Positions 33,632 through 42,516 of a DNA stretch of 64,000 nt are shown here, one piece after another; the stretch's first letter is position 1; each line of letters starts with the position of its first letter. Source of the DNA: JACVRX01 sp046726315. GTDB lineage: Bacteria; Actinomycetota; Actinomycetes; Jiangellales; Jiangellaceae. The stretch is from the NCBI GenBank assembly GCA_046726315.1, contig JBKPAG010000008.1, forward strand, positions 86,800-150,799, read 5' to 3'. A program made the translations under genes and the position numbers. The notes beneath the pieces are model-generated. The model saw only the letters and a program-made list of their open reading frames with translations, ran no database searches and was not told the DNA's origin.

Positions 33632-34271
33632 TCACGTGCTGCGCTGATCTTGCCTGGTCGCGTCGGCAGTCAAGTGCTGCCGTGCTCGGGCGACGAAGGC
33701 GTTGGGGTCGTCGACCCAGAAACTCAGCTCGGTGATGCGCTGATTGCCCTTCGGCGTCGGCACGGTCAACGTGTGCCTTAGTACCGCGTGCACGTTGACC
33801 TCGCCTGACACGCCGACCTGCAGGTCCGTGCCGCTCTTGGTCTCCCTGGGCTGCAGTGTTCGGATCGACGAGGGTATGTCGCGGCGCTGGGCCACGACGG
33901 AGGCGATCGAATCCCACGGGATCGCGATGTCGACCGAGGCACCGTGCCGCACGCGCAGCGTGGAGGCGCCGAGTAGGTGTGGATTCACCTTGAGGCTGGC
34001 CAGAAAGCCGACCATCCAGAGCAGCCCCCAGGCGCTGATGACAAGCACGGTGATCCGCACTGGCGGCCACGGGATGAGCAGGTGGACGACCACCATCTCG
34101 GCTGCCGATGCGAAGATCCATAGCGACATGACCGGCGTGACGGCCTGGGCGTACGCTCGAGGTCACGGGACGGCGGGCAACCCAGCGGAACAGGCTCCGG
34201 TACAGGCGGAGCTCGAACATCACCGCCCTGCGGGCGAGTGAGAACACCGATCTGCGGTCGGCGTCTGACAT
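33632..34271 (-). pseudogene. Two-helix membrane protein, frameshifted
   Basis: The N-terminus MSDADRRSVFSLARRAVMFE through FRWVARRPV is in one frame; RAYAQAVTPVMSLWIFASAA and the remainder (two TM helices, then a soluble domain with WDSIASVVAQRRDI and ELSFWVDDPNAFV) are in another. Removing one base near 34163 joins them as RRPVPRAYAQAV. No known family. It lies 7 bp after a MarR gene and is probably in its operon. The indel may be a sequencing error. Confidence 0.6.
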
Positions 34272-34278
34272 TGATTCG

Positions 34279-34731
34279 TCACGAATCCGCTGCGAGAAGT
34301 CGGCCGCGAAGCCGGTTCACAACCTCGCCGAGCCCTTCGGCGAAGCAGCCGAATTGCTGTGGGGGCATTCCGGCGAACAGGAGATGCGCAAGCTCTTGCT
34401 GGCCTTCCTCCATGACCTTGACGACGGCCGCCCCATGCTCGGTGAACGAGACGAGAAAGGCGCGCCGGTCGGTGGGATGCGGCTCCCGGGTGACGAAGCC
34501 GCCCTCGACGAGCCCGTCGACATGGCCGGTAACAGTGCGTGCGCTCACCTGAAGGGCGTCGGCCAGTGCGGTCTGGGTGGACGGACCCAGCCGGCGAAGT
34601 TCCCATAACAGATGGGCACGCGACGTCGTCAGCCCGTCGCGAGCAAGACTCTCGGTCATGTCGTCGTGCAGGAGGACCGTCAGCTCAAGGATATGGTCGA
34701 GCGCAGCGATGTACCGGGCTTCGGCCGTCAT
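34279..34731 (-). CDS. MarR-family regulator
   Basis: A 150-residue winged-helix regulator: SRAHLLWELRRLGPSTQTALADAL, recognition helix VSARTVTGHVDGLVEGGFV and wing REPHPTDRRAFLVSFT. MarR dimers usually repress neighbouring genes and release on binding phenolic or oxidant ligands. A palindrome ATGAGGTTACTTCAT (34735-34749) abuts the start, suggesting autoregulation. No Shine-Dalgarno is seen, so a leaderless or short-leader mRNA is possible. Confidence 0.92.
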   Translation of the reverse strand: MTAEARYIAALDHILELTVLLHDDMTESLARDGLTTSRAHLLWELRRLGPSTQTALADALQVSARTVTGHVDGLVEGGFVTREPHPTDRRAFLVSFTEHGAAVVKVMEEGQQELAHLLFAGMPPQQFGCFAEGLGEVVNRLRGRLLAADS

Positions 34732-34734
34732 ATG

Positions 34735-34749
34735 ATGAGGTTACTTCAT
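34735..34749. promoter_or_regulatory. Likely MarR operator
   Basis: Near-perfect 15-bp palindrome ATGAGGTTACTTCAT starting 4 bp before the MarR ATG and overlapping a CATAAT -10-like box on the minus strand. Autorepression is inferred. Confidence 0.45.
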
Positions 34750-34818
34750 TATGTGGCGGCCTCACAAATTCGCCGGAGCATCGGCCTCAGTCGTGGGCCG
34801 GCCAACGGCTGCGGGTGC

Positions 34819-35256
34819 CTAGGCGATGGGATCGGGCCCCGGATCTCCGCCGACGGCCCGGACCCCGAGCCGGCCCAGGTACATCTCCCATCCGGTGCGA
34901 TGGTGGGCGCGCTGGGCGTCACTCGGCAGGCCGTAGTGGCGCAGCACCACACGGGTGCCGCCGTCCTCTTCCTCGAGCGTGACGACGACCTGCGTGGATC
35001 CCGGCGGAACGGTCTGGTCATCGGTCCAGCCCCAGGTGAACACGATTCGCTTCGGCGGGTCGACTTCGACGAACTCACCGGCCGCCTCGACGCCACCGCG
35101 CACACGGACGCGGTAAGGCCCGCCGGGCACCGGATCCACCGTGGCGCGGTCGCCCATCCATTCGACATACCGGTCGGGATCGGTGAAGTACGGGAACACC
35201 GTCTCCGGCGACGCGGCGATGTGCACGGTGACTTCGAGGACATCGGGGTCGGTCAT
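34819..35256 (-). CDS. SRPBCC-domain protein
   Basis: A 145-residue helix-grip protein: EVTVHIAASPETVFPYFTDP, WMGDRATVDPVPGGPYRV, RIVFTWGWTDD and TRVVLRHYGLP. Its ATG overlaps the stop of the ArsR gene (ATGA), the usual ArsR-SRPBCC pair. The ligand is unknown. Confidence 0.88.
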   Translation of the reverse strand: MTDPDVLEVTVHIAASPETVFPYFTDPDRYVEWMGDRATVDPVPGGPYRVRVRGGVEAAGEFVEVDPPKRIVFTWGWTDDQTVPPGSTQVVVTLEEEDGGTRVVLRHYGLPSDAQRAHHRTGWEMYLGRLGVRAVGGDPGPDPIA

Positions 35257-35564
35257 AACCGGTCCTTCTCTCGTTGCTCCGCTTCAGCAAGGTCCTTGAC
35301 CCGGCCGAGCCCCCGTCGCCAGTGATCTTCGACGACCGAGCGCAGGGACCCCAGCGCAGCCTGGTCGGTGCGATAAATGCGGCTGGTGCCCTCGCGGCGT
35401 TCGACCAGGAGGCCCGCGCCCTTGAGGACCGTCAGGTGCTGGCTGATGGCCGACCAGGACACCTCGAACTCGGCGGCGATCTCCCCGGCGGCGAGTTCCC
35501 GGTCCCAGACCAGCTCGAGGATGCGCAACCGGCGTGGCGCCGCGATCACTTGCAACGGTTCCAC
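35253..35564 (-). CDS. ArsR-family winged-helix repressor
   Basis: A 103-residue regulator: VIAAPRRLRILELVWDRELA, helix-turn-helix EFEVSWSAISQHLTVLKGAG and wing VERREGTSRIYRTD. It lacks metal-binding cysteines. GTG start with GAGG six bases upstream. Divergent from an SRPBCC gene, with a perfect 9-bp inverted repeat (35637-35660) between them that is probably its operator. Confidence 0.9.
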   Translation of the reverse strand: MEPLQVIAAPRRLRILELVWDRELAAGEIAAEFEVSWSAISQHLTVLKGAGLLVERREGTSRIYRTDQAALGSLRSVVEDHWRRGLGRVKDLAEAEQREKDRL

Positions 35565-35636
35565 GCGCAGCCTCGCCTCCCCACGACCGGCAGACCAGTG
35601 TGTCGCACTGCGCCAGGCCGTCTTGACGCCTCAACA

Positions 35637-35660
35637 CTATTTTAGATAGAGCTAAAATAG
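35637..35660. promoter_or_regulatory. Probable ArsR operator, 9-bp inverted repeat
   Basis: CTATTTTAG (35637-35645) and CTAAAATAG (35652-35660), exact complements with six bases between, very AT-rich for this genome. It sits in the divergent ArsR/SRPBCC spacer and could control both directions. Confidence 0.7.
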
Positions 35661-35683
35661 CGCAATGCCAACTGGAGGACACG

Positions 35684-36124
35684 ATGGGCCGATCCATCAC
35701 ACTTGCCGTCGACGTCGACGCGGATCCCAGTCGCGTCTTCGACATCGTCACGACGACCGACGGGCAGCGTGCTTTCTGGACGGAGGACTGCCACGTCGCC
35801 GCGGACCATGCACGGTTCGGGTTCCCATCGACCCCTATCGACCTCGAAGTGGAGGTCACGGCCGAGGCCGGCAAACTCGTCCGCATACACGTCACGTCGG
35901 GCTTCCCGTTCTGGGAGGGATCGACATGGGAATGGGAGCTCGGTAACGCCGTGCGGGCTGAGACCAGGACAGGCGTACTGTTCCGTCACTACGGCTTCGG
36001 CGAGGGATATCCCGAGGTCGACCTGGGCCACACCGCACAGACCTGGGCGCTCGTCCTGGACCGGCTTGCTAGGTACGCGGCGTCAGGAGTTCCGCAGCCT
36101 CTGATGCCGGCCGCCACAGGCTGA
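35684..36124 (+). CDS. SRPBCC-domain protein
   Basis: A 146-residue helix-grip protein: ITLAVDVDADPSRVFDIVTT, QRAFWTEDCHVA and VLFRHYGFGEGYPEVDLGH. GGAGG six bases before the ATG. Divergent from an ArsR gene and likely in its regulon. Related to, but distinct from, the SRPBCC proteins at 34819 and 36164. Confidence 0.82.
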   Translation: MGRSITLAVDVDADPSRVFDIVTTTDGQRAFWTEDCHVAADHARFGFPSTPIDLEVEVTAEAGKLVRIHVTSGFPFWEGSTWEWELGNAVRAETRTGVLFRHYGFGEGYPEVDLGHTAQTWALVLDRLARYAASGVPQPLMPAATG

Positions 36125-36163
36125 TGACGTCGGCCGCGAACCACTCACCAACCGGCGGACAGC

Positions 36164-36595
36164 ATGGCCGTTGACGTCCGCCCGTTCGTACTGATCCACC
36201 GGTCCCGCAGCGAGGTCGCGGCCGTCATGTTCGACCCGAGCAACGACCTGCGCTGGACCGGCGGCATCACATCCAGCCGCCCGGCGCAGCCGGGACCACT
36301 CGTGCATGGAGCGACGGTTGCACGAACCGCGAAGTTCCTCGGCCGGACGTTCGACTATGGCTATGTCGTGACGCATCACGATCCCGACCGGTTGGTCGAG
36401 CTCAAGGTCGATCGGCCGTTCCCGATGCTCGTCCGCTACGAGCTGGAGGATGCGCCGGACGGCACACTCGTGGCCATCCGCGCCACAGGGGAACCCGGCC
36501 GGTTCTTCGGCTGGGCAACTCCACTGATGGAGCGCCAGGTCCGCAAGACCATCACCGCAGACCTCGAACGACTGCGAACCTGCCTCGAGGCGTAG
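36164..36595 (+). CDS. SRPBCC/polyketide-cyclase-like protein
   Basis: A 143-residue helix-grip protein: VLIHRSRSEVAAVMFDPSND, LRWTGGITSSRPA, RLVELKVDRPFPMLVRYELE and MERQVRKTITADLERL. It follows the previous SRPBCC gene by 39 bp and is probably co-transcribed. No catalytic residues can be named; ligand binding is likely. Confidence 0.8.
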   Translation: MAVDVRPFVLIHRSRSEVAAVMFDPSNDLRWTGGITSSRPAQPGPLVHGATVARTAKFLGRTFDYGYVVTHHDPDRLVELKVDRPFPMLVRYELEDAPDGTLVAIRATGEPGRFFGWATPLMERQVRKTITADLERLRTCLEA

Positions 36596-36770
36596 TGCAC
36601 GGTTCACCGGATCGGCCCGGGTGATCTCTCCGCGACAGCGGACCTTCTCGCAACGAGCGCCCTCACGGCGTCGGCACACCGCATCAACGGCTGGGAAGCT
36701 GCCCGCATTTTGCGACAGCAGGTGCCGGAAGATCTCCGCCGGGGGCCAGGTCGGCGGTCAGGTTGCCGCA

Positions 36771-36850
36771 CAGCTGTTGATCACGGCGAAGTGGCGGTAG
36801 TTTGATCTTGGAACCCGGTGACTTCGCCAAGATCAACGACGTGGGGGTCG
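36771..36850. repeat. Short interspersed repeat, copy A
   Basis: An 80-bp element starting CAGCTGTTGATCA that aligns without gaps to 38612-38691 at roughly three quarters identity. It contains an inverted repeat TTGATCTTGG (36802-36811) and CCAAGATCAA (36827-36836). It lies just upstream of the MFS gene. It resembles GATC-rich intergenic repeats of other actinomycetes. Confidence 0.7.
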
Positions 36851-36903
36851 ATTGAGGAATAGTCGGCGCGGTCATGCGGTGGGTCGCCGCATCGGGAGGC
36901 GGT

Positions 36904-38565
36904 ATGGAACCTGACCAACGGCGCCGTGCTGACCGTTCATCGACACGGGGCGCGGAACCCCAGCCAGCGCGGGCGGCCGGGCCGGCGTCGGCGTGGGCGC
37001 CGATCCGGGACTACCCAGTCTTCCGGGCGCTCTGGATCGCCCAATTCGCCTCGAACGTCGGCACCTGGATGCAGACCGTCGGCGCGCAGTGGCTGCTGAT
37101 CGACCGCTCCCCGTTGCTGGTGGCGCTGGTGCAGACCGCCTCCAGTCTGCCCATCGTGGCGCTCGCCCTGCCGGCCGGCGCGTGGGCCGACCTGGTCGAT
37201 CGGCGGAGACTGCTGCTCGGCGCGCAGTTCGGGATGTTTGTGGCCGCCGCGACTCTTGCCGCAGTGACGTTCCTGGGTGCAGCTTCCCCGGCGGTCATTC
37301 TGACGCTCACGTTTCTCCTTGGCTGCGGCAACGCGGTAGCCGGCCCCGCCTGGCAGGCGATCCAGCCCGATCTGGTGGACCGTGCGATGCTTCCGCAGGC
37401 GGCCGCGCTGAACGGGGTCAACATGAACCTCGCCAGGGCCGTCGGACCTGCCCTCGGCGGTGTCATCGTCGCGATCGCCGGCGCCGGATGGGTGTTCGCA
37501 CTGAACGCCGCGTCCTTCGTCGGCATCGCCGCCGTACTTGCTCGTTGGCGGGCGCCGGAGCGCGGCGACCAGGGTTCGCGGGAGCGGCTGGTCGAGGCAC
37601 TGCGGGCCGGTGGCCGCTACGTGCGGCATGCGCTGATCGTGCGACGGCTGCTGTACCGAGCGGTCCTGTTCATTCCGGCCGCGAGCGCGGTCTGGGCACT
37701 GCTGCCGGTGGTGGCGGCCAGAAATCTGCACCTGGGCTCTGCCGGCTACGGCTTGTTGCTGGGCATGGTCGGCGTCGGTGCGGTCACCGGCGCGCTGGTC
37801 ATTCCGCGATTGCGGGCCCGAGTTGGCTCGGCTCGACTGGTCACGGGGGCGACGTTCGTCACGGCGGCAGCAATCGGCTTGGTCGCCACGTTCAGCGACG
37901 CGGTGCTGGTCGGTATTGCCCTCGTGCCGGTTGGCGGTGCGTGGATTGCTGTGATGTCGAGCCTGAACTCCGGGCTGCAGCTGGCCTTGCCGAACTGGGT
38001 CAGAGCACGCGGCCTGGCTTATTACCTGGCCGTCTTCCAGGGCACGCAGGCGGTGGGTGCGGTGATCTGGGGTGTTGTCGCGGACCGCACATCAGTGACC
38101 ACTGCGCTGCTCCTTGCAGCCGCGGTCCTGGCGCTCGGAGCGGTCCTGGGCCTGCGGGCTCCGATGCCGGACACCAGCAAGCTGGACCGAACGCCGTCGG
38201 CGCACTGGCCGGCTCCTCAGTTGATGTTCACCCCGAATGCTAATGACGGACCAGTGCTTGTCACCTTGACGTATCGGGTCCCAGAACACAACGTCGCCGC
38301 CTTCACCGACGCCATGCGACACGTCGGCCGCTCCCGGCGGCGTACCGGGGCTCTGCGATGGGAGCTGTTCCGCGACGGTGCTGAACCCACCAAGTTCGTC
38401 GAGTCCTACCTGATCGGCACCTGGGCCGAACATCTACGGCAGCGCGAGCACCGACTGACCGGCGCGGACCGCAGGTTTGAAGAGGAGGCACAGCGCTACA
38501 CGCTTGGTGCACCGCAGGTTGCGCACCTGTTTCCACCCCCCGCATCCCGGCCGACGAAGCGCTAG
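36904..38565 (+). CDS. MFS exporter with C-terminal soluble ABM-like domain
   Basis: A 553-residue transporter of the MFS_3 (enterobactin-exporter-like) type with about 11-12 hydrophobic helices between residues 30 and 405: FASNVGTWMQTVGAQWLL, LPAGAWADLVDRRRLL (motif A) and NLARAVGPALGG. Residues about 430-540 form a soluble cytoplasmic extension (VTLTYRVPEHNVAAFTDAM, RWELFRDGAEPTKFVESYLI) like an antibiotic-monooxygenase ferredoxin fold, as seen in some related transporters. ATG 36904 follows GGGAGG. Substrate unknown. The gene is flanked by two copies of a short repeat. Confidence 0.88.
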   Translation: MEPDQRRRADRSSTRGAEPQPARAAGPASAWAPIRDYPVFRALWIAQFASNVGTWMQTVGAQWLLIDRSPLLVALVQTASSLPIVALALPAGAWADLVDRRRLLLGAQFGMFVAAATLAAVTFLGAASPAVILTLTFLLGCGNAVAGPAWQAIQPDLVDRAMLPQAAALNGVNMNLARAVGPALGGVIVAIAGAGWVFALNAASFVGIAAVLARWRAPERGDQGSRERLVEALRAGGRYVRHALIVRRLLYRAVLFIPAASAVWALLPVVAARNLHLGSAGYGLLLGMVGVGAVTGALVIPRLRARVGSARLVTGATFVTAAAIGLVATFSDAVLVGIALVPVGGAWIAVMSSLNSGLQLALPNWVRARGLAYYLAVFQGTQAVGAVIWGVVADRTSVTTALLLAAAVLALGAVLGLRAPMPDTSKLDRTPSAHWPAPQLMFTPNANDGPVLVTLTYRVPEHNVAAFTDAMRHVGRSRRRTGALRWELFRDGAEPTKFVESYLIGTWAEHLRQREHRLTGADRRFEEEAQRYTLGAPQVAHLFPPPASRPTKR

Positions 38566-38611
38566 ACGCTCCCACCCCTTCATCCGCTTCGGCACGCTAA
38601 CAGGTGTGCGC

Positions 38612-38691
38612 CAGCTGTTGATCATGGCGAGGCCGCGGCAGTTCGATCTTCAAGCCCGGCCATTCTGCCAGGATCAACGAGGTGGGCGGTC
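38612..38691. repeat. Short interspersed repeat, copy B
   Basis: An 80-bp element beginning CAGCTGTTGATCATGGCGA and containing CGATCTT and GGATCAACGA; ungapped match to 36771-36850. It lies 46 bp after the MFS stop codon in the same orientation as copy A. Confidence 0.7.
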
Positions 38692-38711
38692 AGCGGTAAA
38701 CCCGGGCCAGG

Positions 38712-38972
38712 CTATTGACCGTAGCGCTGAAGAACTGCCCCGCCCGACGTGCCGAGCAGGACGCCGATCGTCTCCCAGGAGACGCCGTGCGCTCGAGCGG
38801 CGATTACCGCATCTCTGATCGCAACTTCGGCGGCCGCCCGCGCCGTTACTGCATCACGCAATGCCACGTAGACCCCCAGGTCGATCTCGTTCTCCTGGAG
38901 GGGATCGTGCGATTCGGCCTGGTCGGGCAATTCCGTGGCGTGACCGAGGTTCCCTCGCACGCTCCGCGGCAT
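38712..38972 (-). CDS. Small helix-turn-helix protein (86 aa)
   Basis: A short protein with a C-terminal HTH-like segment AARAHGVSWETIGVLLGTSG preceded by an Ala/Arg helix; it resembles small actinobacterial sigma-like/HTH proteins. GAGG nine bases before ATG 38972. The C-terminus ends AVLQRYGQ, similar in style to the HTH protein at 55806 (SVHTKYGKRGQ). Role unknown; DNA binding is plausible. Confidence 0.6.
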   Translation of the reverse strand: MPRSVRGNLGHATELPDQAESHDPLQENEIDLGVYVALRDAVTARAAAEVAIRDAVIAARAHGVSWETIGVLLGTSGGAVLQRYGQ

Positions 38973-39150
38973 CGTGATCACCCTCAGGACTGGCGGCAAT
39001 TTGGCGTAGCTGTCAAGGGTATACGCCGTCCAGCCTGACGAGCGGCAGCGAACCACGCGGCCTTGGCTAACCCGACCCGGATGCGTCAGGGCGTGCGTCT
39101 AAGGTCGAGACGCTTCCGACTGCCCTGGGTCTCGAAGGAGAAACGCACAC

Positions 39151-42100
39151 GTGCTGCACGTCCACCGGTCCGAGCGTGCCGACCGGCTGGTCGACGGGCT
39201 CGCCGAAGTGCTACGCGAGCCGCCAACCGATCCGTTCGCGCCCGAGGTCGTCGCAGTCCCGGCGAAGGGCGTCGAACGCTGGGTTACCCAGCGCCTCTCA
39301 CATGTCCTCGGCGCGTCGCCAGACAGCGCTGACGGTGTCTGCGCCAACGTCCGCTTCCCGCACCCATCCGCGCTCGTCACCGACGTCCTCGCTCGGGCCG
39401 ATGGCATCGAACCCGACGGCGACCCGTGGGAACCGGACCGGCTGGTCTGGCCGCTGCTCGAGACCATCGACGACTGCGCCTCGCGCGACTGGTGCGCGAC
39501 GCTGGCCCGCCATCTCGGCATCGGTGGCGCAGCGCTCGCGCCTCGAACCGGACGTCGGCTGGCCACCGCCCGTCACCTCGCCGCCCTGTACGACTCGTAC
39601 GGGGCACATCGCCCGTCGATGCTCCAGGCCTGGGCAGACGGCGGCAACGCTGACATCCCAGACGACCTGCGCTGGCAGGCGGAGCTGTGGCGGGAGGTCC
39701 GCAGCCGGATCGGCCTCCCCAGCCCGGCTGAGCGGCTCGGCCCCGCCTGTCAGCGCCTACGCACCGAGCCCGATCTCGTCGACCTGCCGCAGCGAGTCTC
39801 GCTGTTCGGCCCGACCCGGCTGACGTCCGCCCAGCTCGACGTCGTCGTCGCGCTCGCCGAGCACCGCGAGGTTCACCTGTGGCTTCCCCACCCCTCCCCC
39901 GTGCTGTGGGAACGCGTCGCCCCGTACGCGCACGAAGTCACAAGGCGTCCCGACGATCCGACGTCCGACGTCCCCCGCAACGCGCTGCTGGCCAGCCTCG
40001 GCCGCGACTCCCGCGAGCTCCAACTACGGATTACGGCCGGCGCTGAGACCGTCAATGACCTTCACCACCCGCTGCCGGCGCGTCCAGAAACGTTGCTCGG
40101 GCGGCTGCAGCGGTCGTTGCAGGACGACGCGGTCCAAGCGCCCGACGAGACCAGGCCGCGCCTGGATCCCGCCGACCGGACCCTGCAAGTCCACGCCTGC
40201 CACGGCCCGGAACGGCAGGTCGAGGTGCTCCGCGAGGTGCTCGTCGGCCTGCTCGCTGACAATCCGACGCTCGAACCGCGCGACGTGCTGGTCATGTGCC
40301 CGGACATCGAGGACTACGCCCCCTTGATCTCGGCCACGTTCGGGCTGGCTGACGACGACGGCGACGAGACCCGGCACCCCGGCCACCGGCTGAGGGCCCG
40401 GCTCGCCGACCGGTCGCTGCGCCAGACCAACCCGCTGCTGGCCACCGTCGCCGCACTGCTGGAGCTCGCCGACGCCCGGGTCACCGCCAGCCAGGTGCTC
40501 GACCTCGCCGCTTCGACCCCTGTCCGGCGCCGGTTCCGGTTTACCGACGACGACCTCGAACGCATCCGCGGCTGGGTGGCGTCGTCAGGTATTCGATGGG
40601 GGCTCGACGGCGAGCACCGCGCGCCGTACGACCTCGCCTCGATCCCGCAAAACACCTGGCGTACCGGTTTGGACCGCATCCTGCTGGGCGCCGCGATGGC
40701 GGAGGACGGGCTGCGCTGGATCGACAAGGCGCTGCCACTCGACGACGTCGACAGCAGCGACATCGAACTCGCCGGCCGGCTGGCCGAACTGGTCGACCGG
40801 CTGGCGATCACGCTCGATGACCTCACCGGCGACCACCCGCTCGCCCACTGGCTGGACACCCTCGGCACCGGCATGGCCCGGCTCACCGACGTCACCGAGA
40901 CCGACGCCTGGCAGCAGGCGCAAGCCCAGCGCGAGCTCGCCACGGTGGCCAAGCACGCAGGCGACCGCGCGCACACCATCCCTCTCTCCCTGGCCGACGT
41001 CCGCAGCCTGCTCGCCGACAGCCTCCGCGGCCGTCCCACCAGAGCGAACTTCCGCACCGGCGAGCTGACCATGTGCTCGATGGTGCCAATGCGCTCGGTG
41101 CCGCACCGCGTCGTCTGCCTGCTCGGGCTCGACGACGGCCGGTTCCCGCGCACCGCGAGCGTCGACGGCGACGACGTCCTGGCCCGCGACCCGCGGGTTG
41201 GCGAGCGCGACCCGCGCAGCGAGGACCGACAGCTGCTGCTCGACGCGACCCTGGCCGCCAAGGATCACCTGGTGGTCCTCTACACCGGCGCTGACCCGCG
41301 AACAAACGCGCCGCGTCCGCCCGCCGTACCCGTGGGCGAGATTCTCGACGCCGCCGACGCCCTGGTCCGCACCTCCGACGGCCGCCCGGCCCGCGATTAC
41401 CTCGTCGTCCACCACCCGCTGCAGCCGTTCGACCAGCGCAACTTCGTCGCCGGAGAACTCGGCGCGGACGGCCGGCCGTTCAGCTTCGACCGGCAATCGC
41501 TCGCCGGGGCTGTACGCGCCGGGCAATCGCGTGTCGCCCCGGGCCCGTTCGTGCCCGCGCCGCTTGCGCCGGCGGAGGAGCCTGACGAACTCGCGCTTGA
41601 CGACCTGATCGCGTTCCTCGAGCACCCGGCGAAGGCATTCCTCCGGCAGCGGCTCGGCGTCACGCTCGCCGGCGACGACGAGGAGCTCGACGACGCCCTC
41701 GCCGTCGAGCTCGACCCGTTGCGTCGCTGGGCGGTCGGCGACCGGCTGTTGCGTGCCCGGCTAGCCGGTGCGGACGCCATGACGTGCATCCAGGCCGAAT
41801 GGCGACGGCAGACGCTGCCGCCCGGTGAGCTGGGCAGGCGGGTGGTCGACGAGATCATGGCCGAGGTCGATCCGCTGGTCGAGGCGGCGGCCGAGCACCG
41901 CACCGGCCCAGCGCAGACGGTGGACGTAGCAGTCGACGTTGGCCGTCGGCGGCTGGTCGGCACCGTCGGCGGCGTCCACAGCAGCACCGTGGTACGGGTG
42001 GAGTTCTCCCGGCTCGCGCCGAAGCACCGGCTACGCGCCTGGGTGCAGCTGCTTGCACTGTCGTCAGCCCATCCGGGCACCGTGTGGACCGCGGTCACCA

Positions 42101-42516
42101 TCGGTCGCGGCGAGAGAGACGGCATCACAACGTCTCGACTGGGACCAGTCGATGAGACCAAAGCTCGTGAGCACATGATCACGCTGGTGGAGTTGCGTGC
42201 TCAAGGCATGCGCGCACCTGTGCCGATTGCGGTGAAGTCCTCCGCCGAGTACGCCACCAAACGCCAGAGCGTGACCTCGGCGAACGCGCAAGCTCTGGCG
42301 GAGAAGAAATGGGCCAGCGACCGCTACGAGGCCGAGCAGGCCGAGCCCGCGCACCGGCTGATTTGGGGCGACCCGGCGCCGTTCGACGTCCTGCTCGCCG
42401 AGCAGGCCGCCGACGAGGAGCAACCCGTCGGCTGGCTCTCCGACGAGCCGCACCGGTTCGGCGCCCTGGCCCGCCGGCTCTGGGAGCCGTTGCTGGCAGC
42501 GGAGACGCTGGCATGA
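39151..42516 (+). CDS. recC: Exonuclease V gamma subunit RecC
   Basis: A 1121-residue RecC-family protein: LHVHRSERADRLVDGLAEVL, VAVPAKGVERWVTQRLSHVL, HACHGPERQVEVLREVLV, VLGLDDGRFPR-type segment LLGLDDGRFPRTASVDGDD, as in the inactive helicase scaffold that reads Chi in Escherichia coli. GTG start after AAGGAG. It is first in a three-gene operon; its TGA overlaps the recB ATG (ATGA). RecBCD degrades or resects double-strand ends and destroys phage DNA. Confidence 0.95.
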   Translation: MLHVHRSERADRLVDGLAEVLREPPTDPFAPEVVAVPAKGVERWVTQRLSHVLGASPDSADGVCANVRFPHPSALVTDVLARADGIEPDGDPWEPDRLVWPLLETIDDCASRDWCATLARHLGIGGAALAPRTGRRLATARHLAALYDSYGAHRPSMLQAWADGGNADIPDDLRWQAELWREVRSRIGLPSPAERLGPACQRLRTEPDLVDLPQRVSLFGPTRLTSAQLDVVVALAEHREVHLWLPHPSPVLWERVAPYAHEVTRRPDDPTSDVPRNALLASLGRDSRELQLRITAGAETVNDLHHPLPARPETLLGRLQRSLQDDAVQAPDETRPRLDPADRTLQVHACHGPERQVEVLREVLVGLLADNPTLEPRDVLVMCPDIEDYAPLISATFGLADDDGDETRHPGHRLRARLADRSLRQTNPLLATVAALLELADARVTASQVLDLAASTPVRRRFRFTDDDLERIRGWVASSGIRWGLDGEHRAPYDLASIPQNTWRTGLDRILLGAAMAEDGLRWIDKALPLDDVDSSDIELAGRLAELVDRLAITLDDLTGDHPLAHWLDTLGTGMARLTDVTETDAWQQAQAQRELATVAKHAGDRAHTIPLSLADVRSLLADSLRGRPTRANFRTGELTMCSMVPMRSVPHRVVCLLGLDDGRFPRTASVDGDDVLARDPRVGERDPRSEDRQLLLDATLAAKDHLVVLYTGADPRTNAPRPPAVPVGEILDAADALVRTSDGRPARDYLVVHHPLQPFDQRNFVAGELGADGRPFSFDRQSLAGAVRAGQSRVAPGPFVPAPLAPAEEPDELALDDLIAFLEHPAKAFLRQRLGVTLAGDDEELDDALAVELDPLRRWAVGDRLLRARLAGADAMTCIQAEWRRQTLPPGELGRRVVDEIMAEVDPLVEAAAEHRTGPAQTVDVAVDVGRRRLVGTVGGVHSSTVVRVEFSRLAPKHRLRAWVQLLALSSAHPGTVWTAVTIGRGERDGITTSRLGPVDETKAREHMITLVELRAQGMRAPVPIAVKSSAEYATKRQSVTSANAQALAEKKWASDRYEAEQAEPAHRLIWGDPAPFDVLLAEQAADEEQPVGWLSDEPHRFGALARRLWEPLLAAETLA

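Noticed and set aside
36596..36770. Short plus-strand frame after the third SRPBCC gene
   Set aside because: No start with a ribosome-binding site and no recognisable family; treated as spacer leading into repeat A.
40314..41261. Long antisense open frames across recC and recB
   Set aside because: Ser/Arg-rich or Arg/Pro-rich composition typical of GC-rich antisense frames; no motif.
42309..42512. Longer recB reading frame starting inside recC
   Set aside because: RecB homology starts at the ATGA overlap at 42513; the extension is an Arg/Pro-rich shadow.
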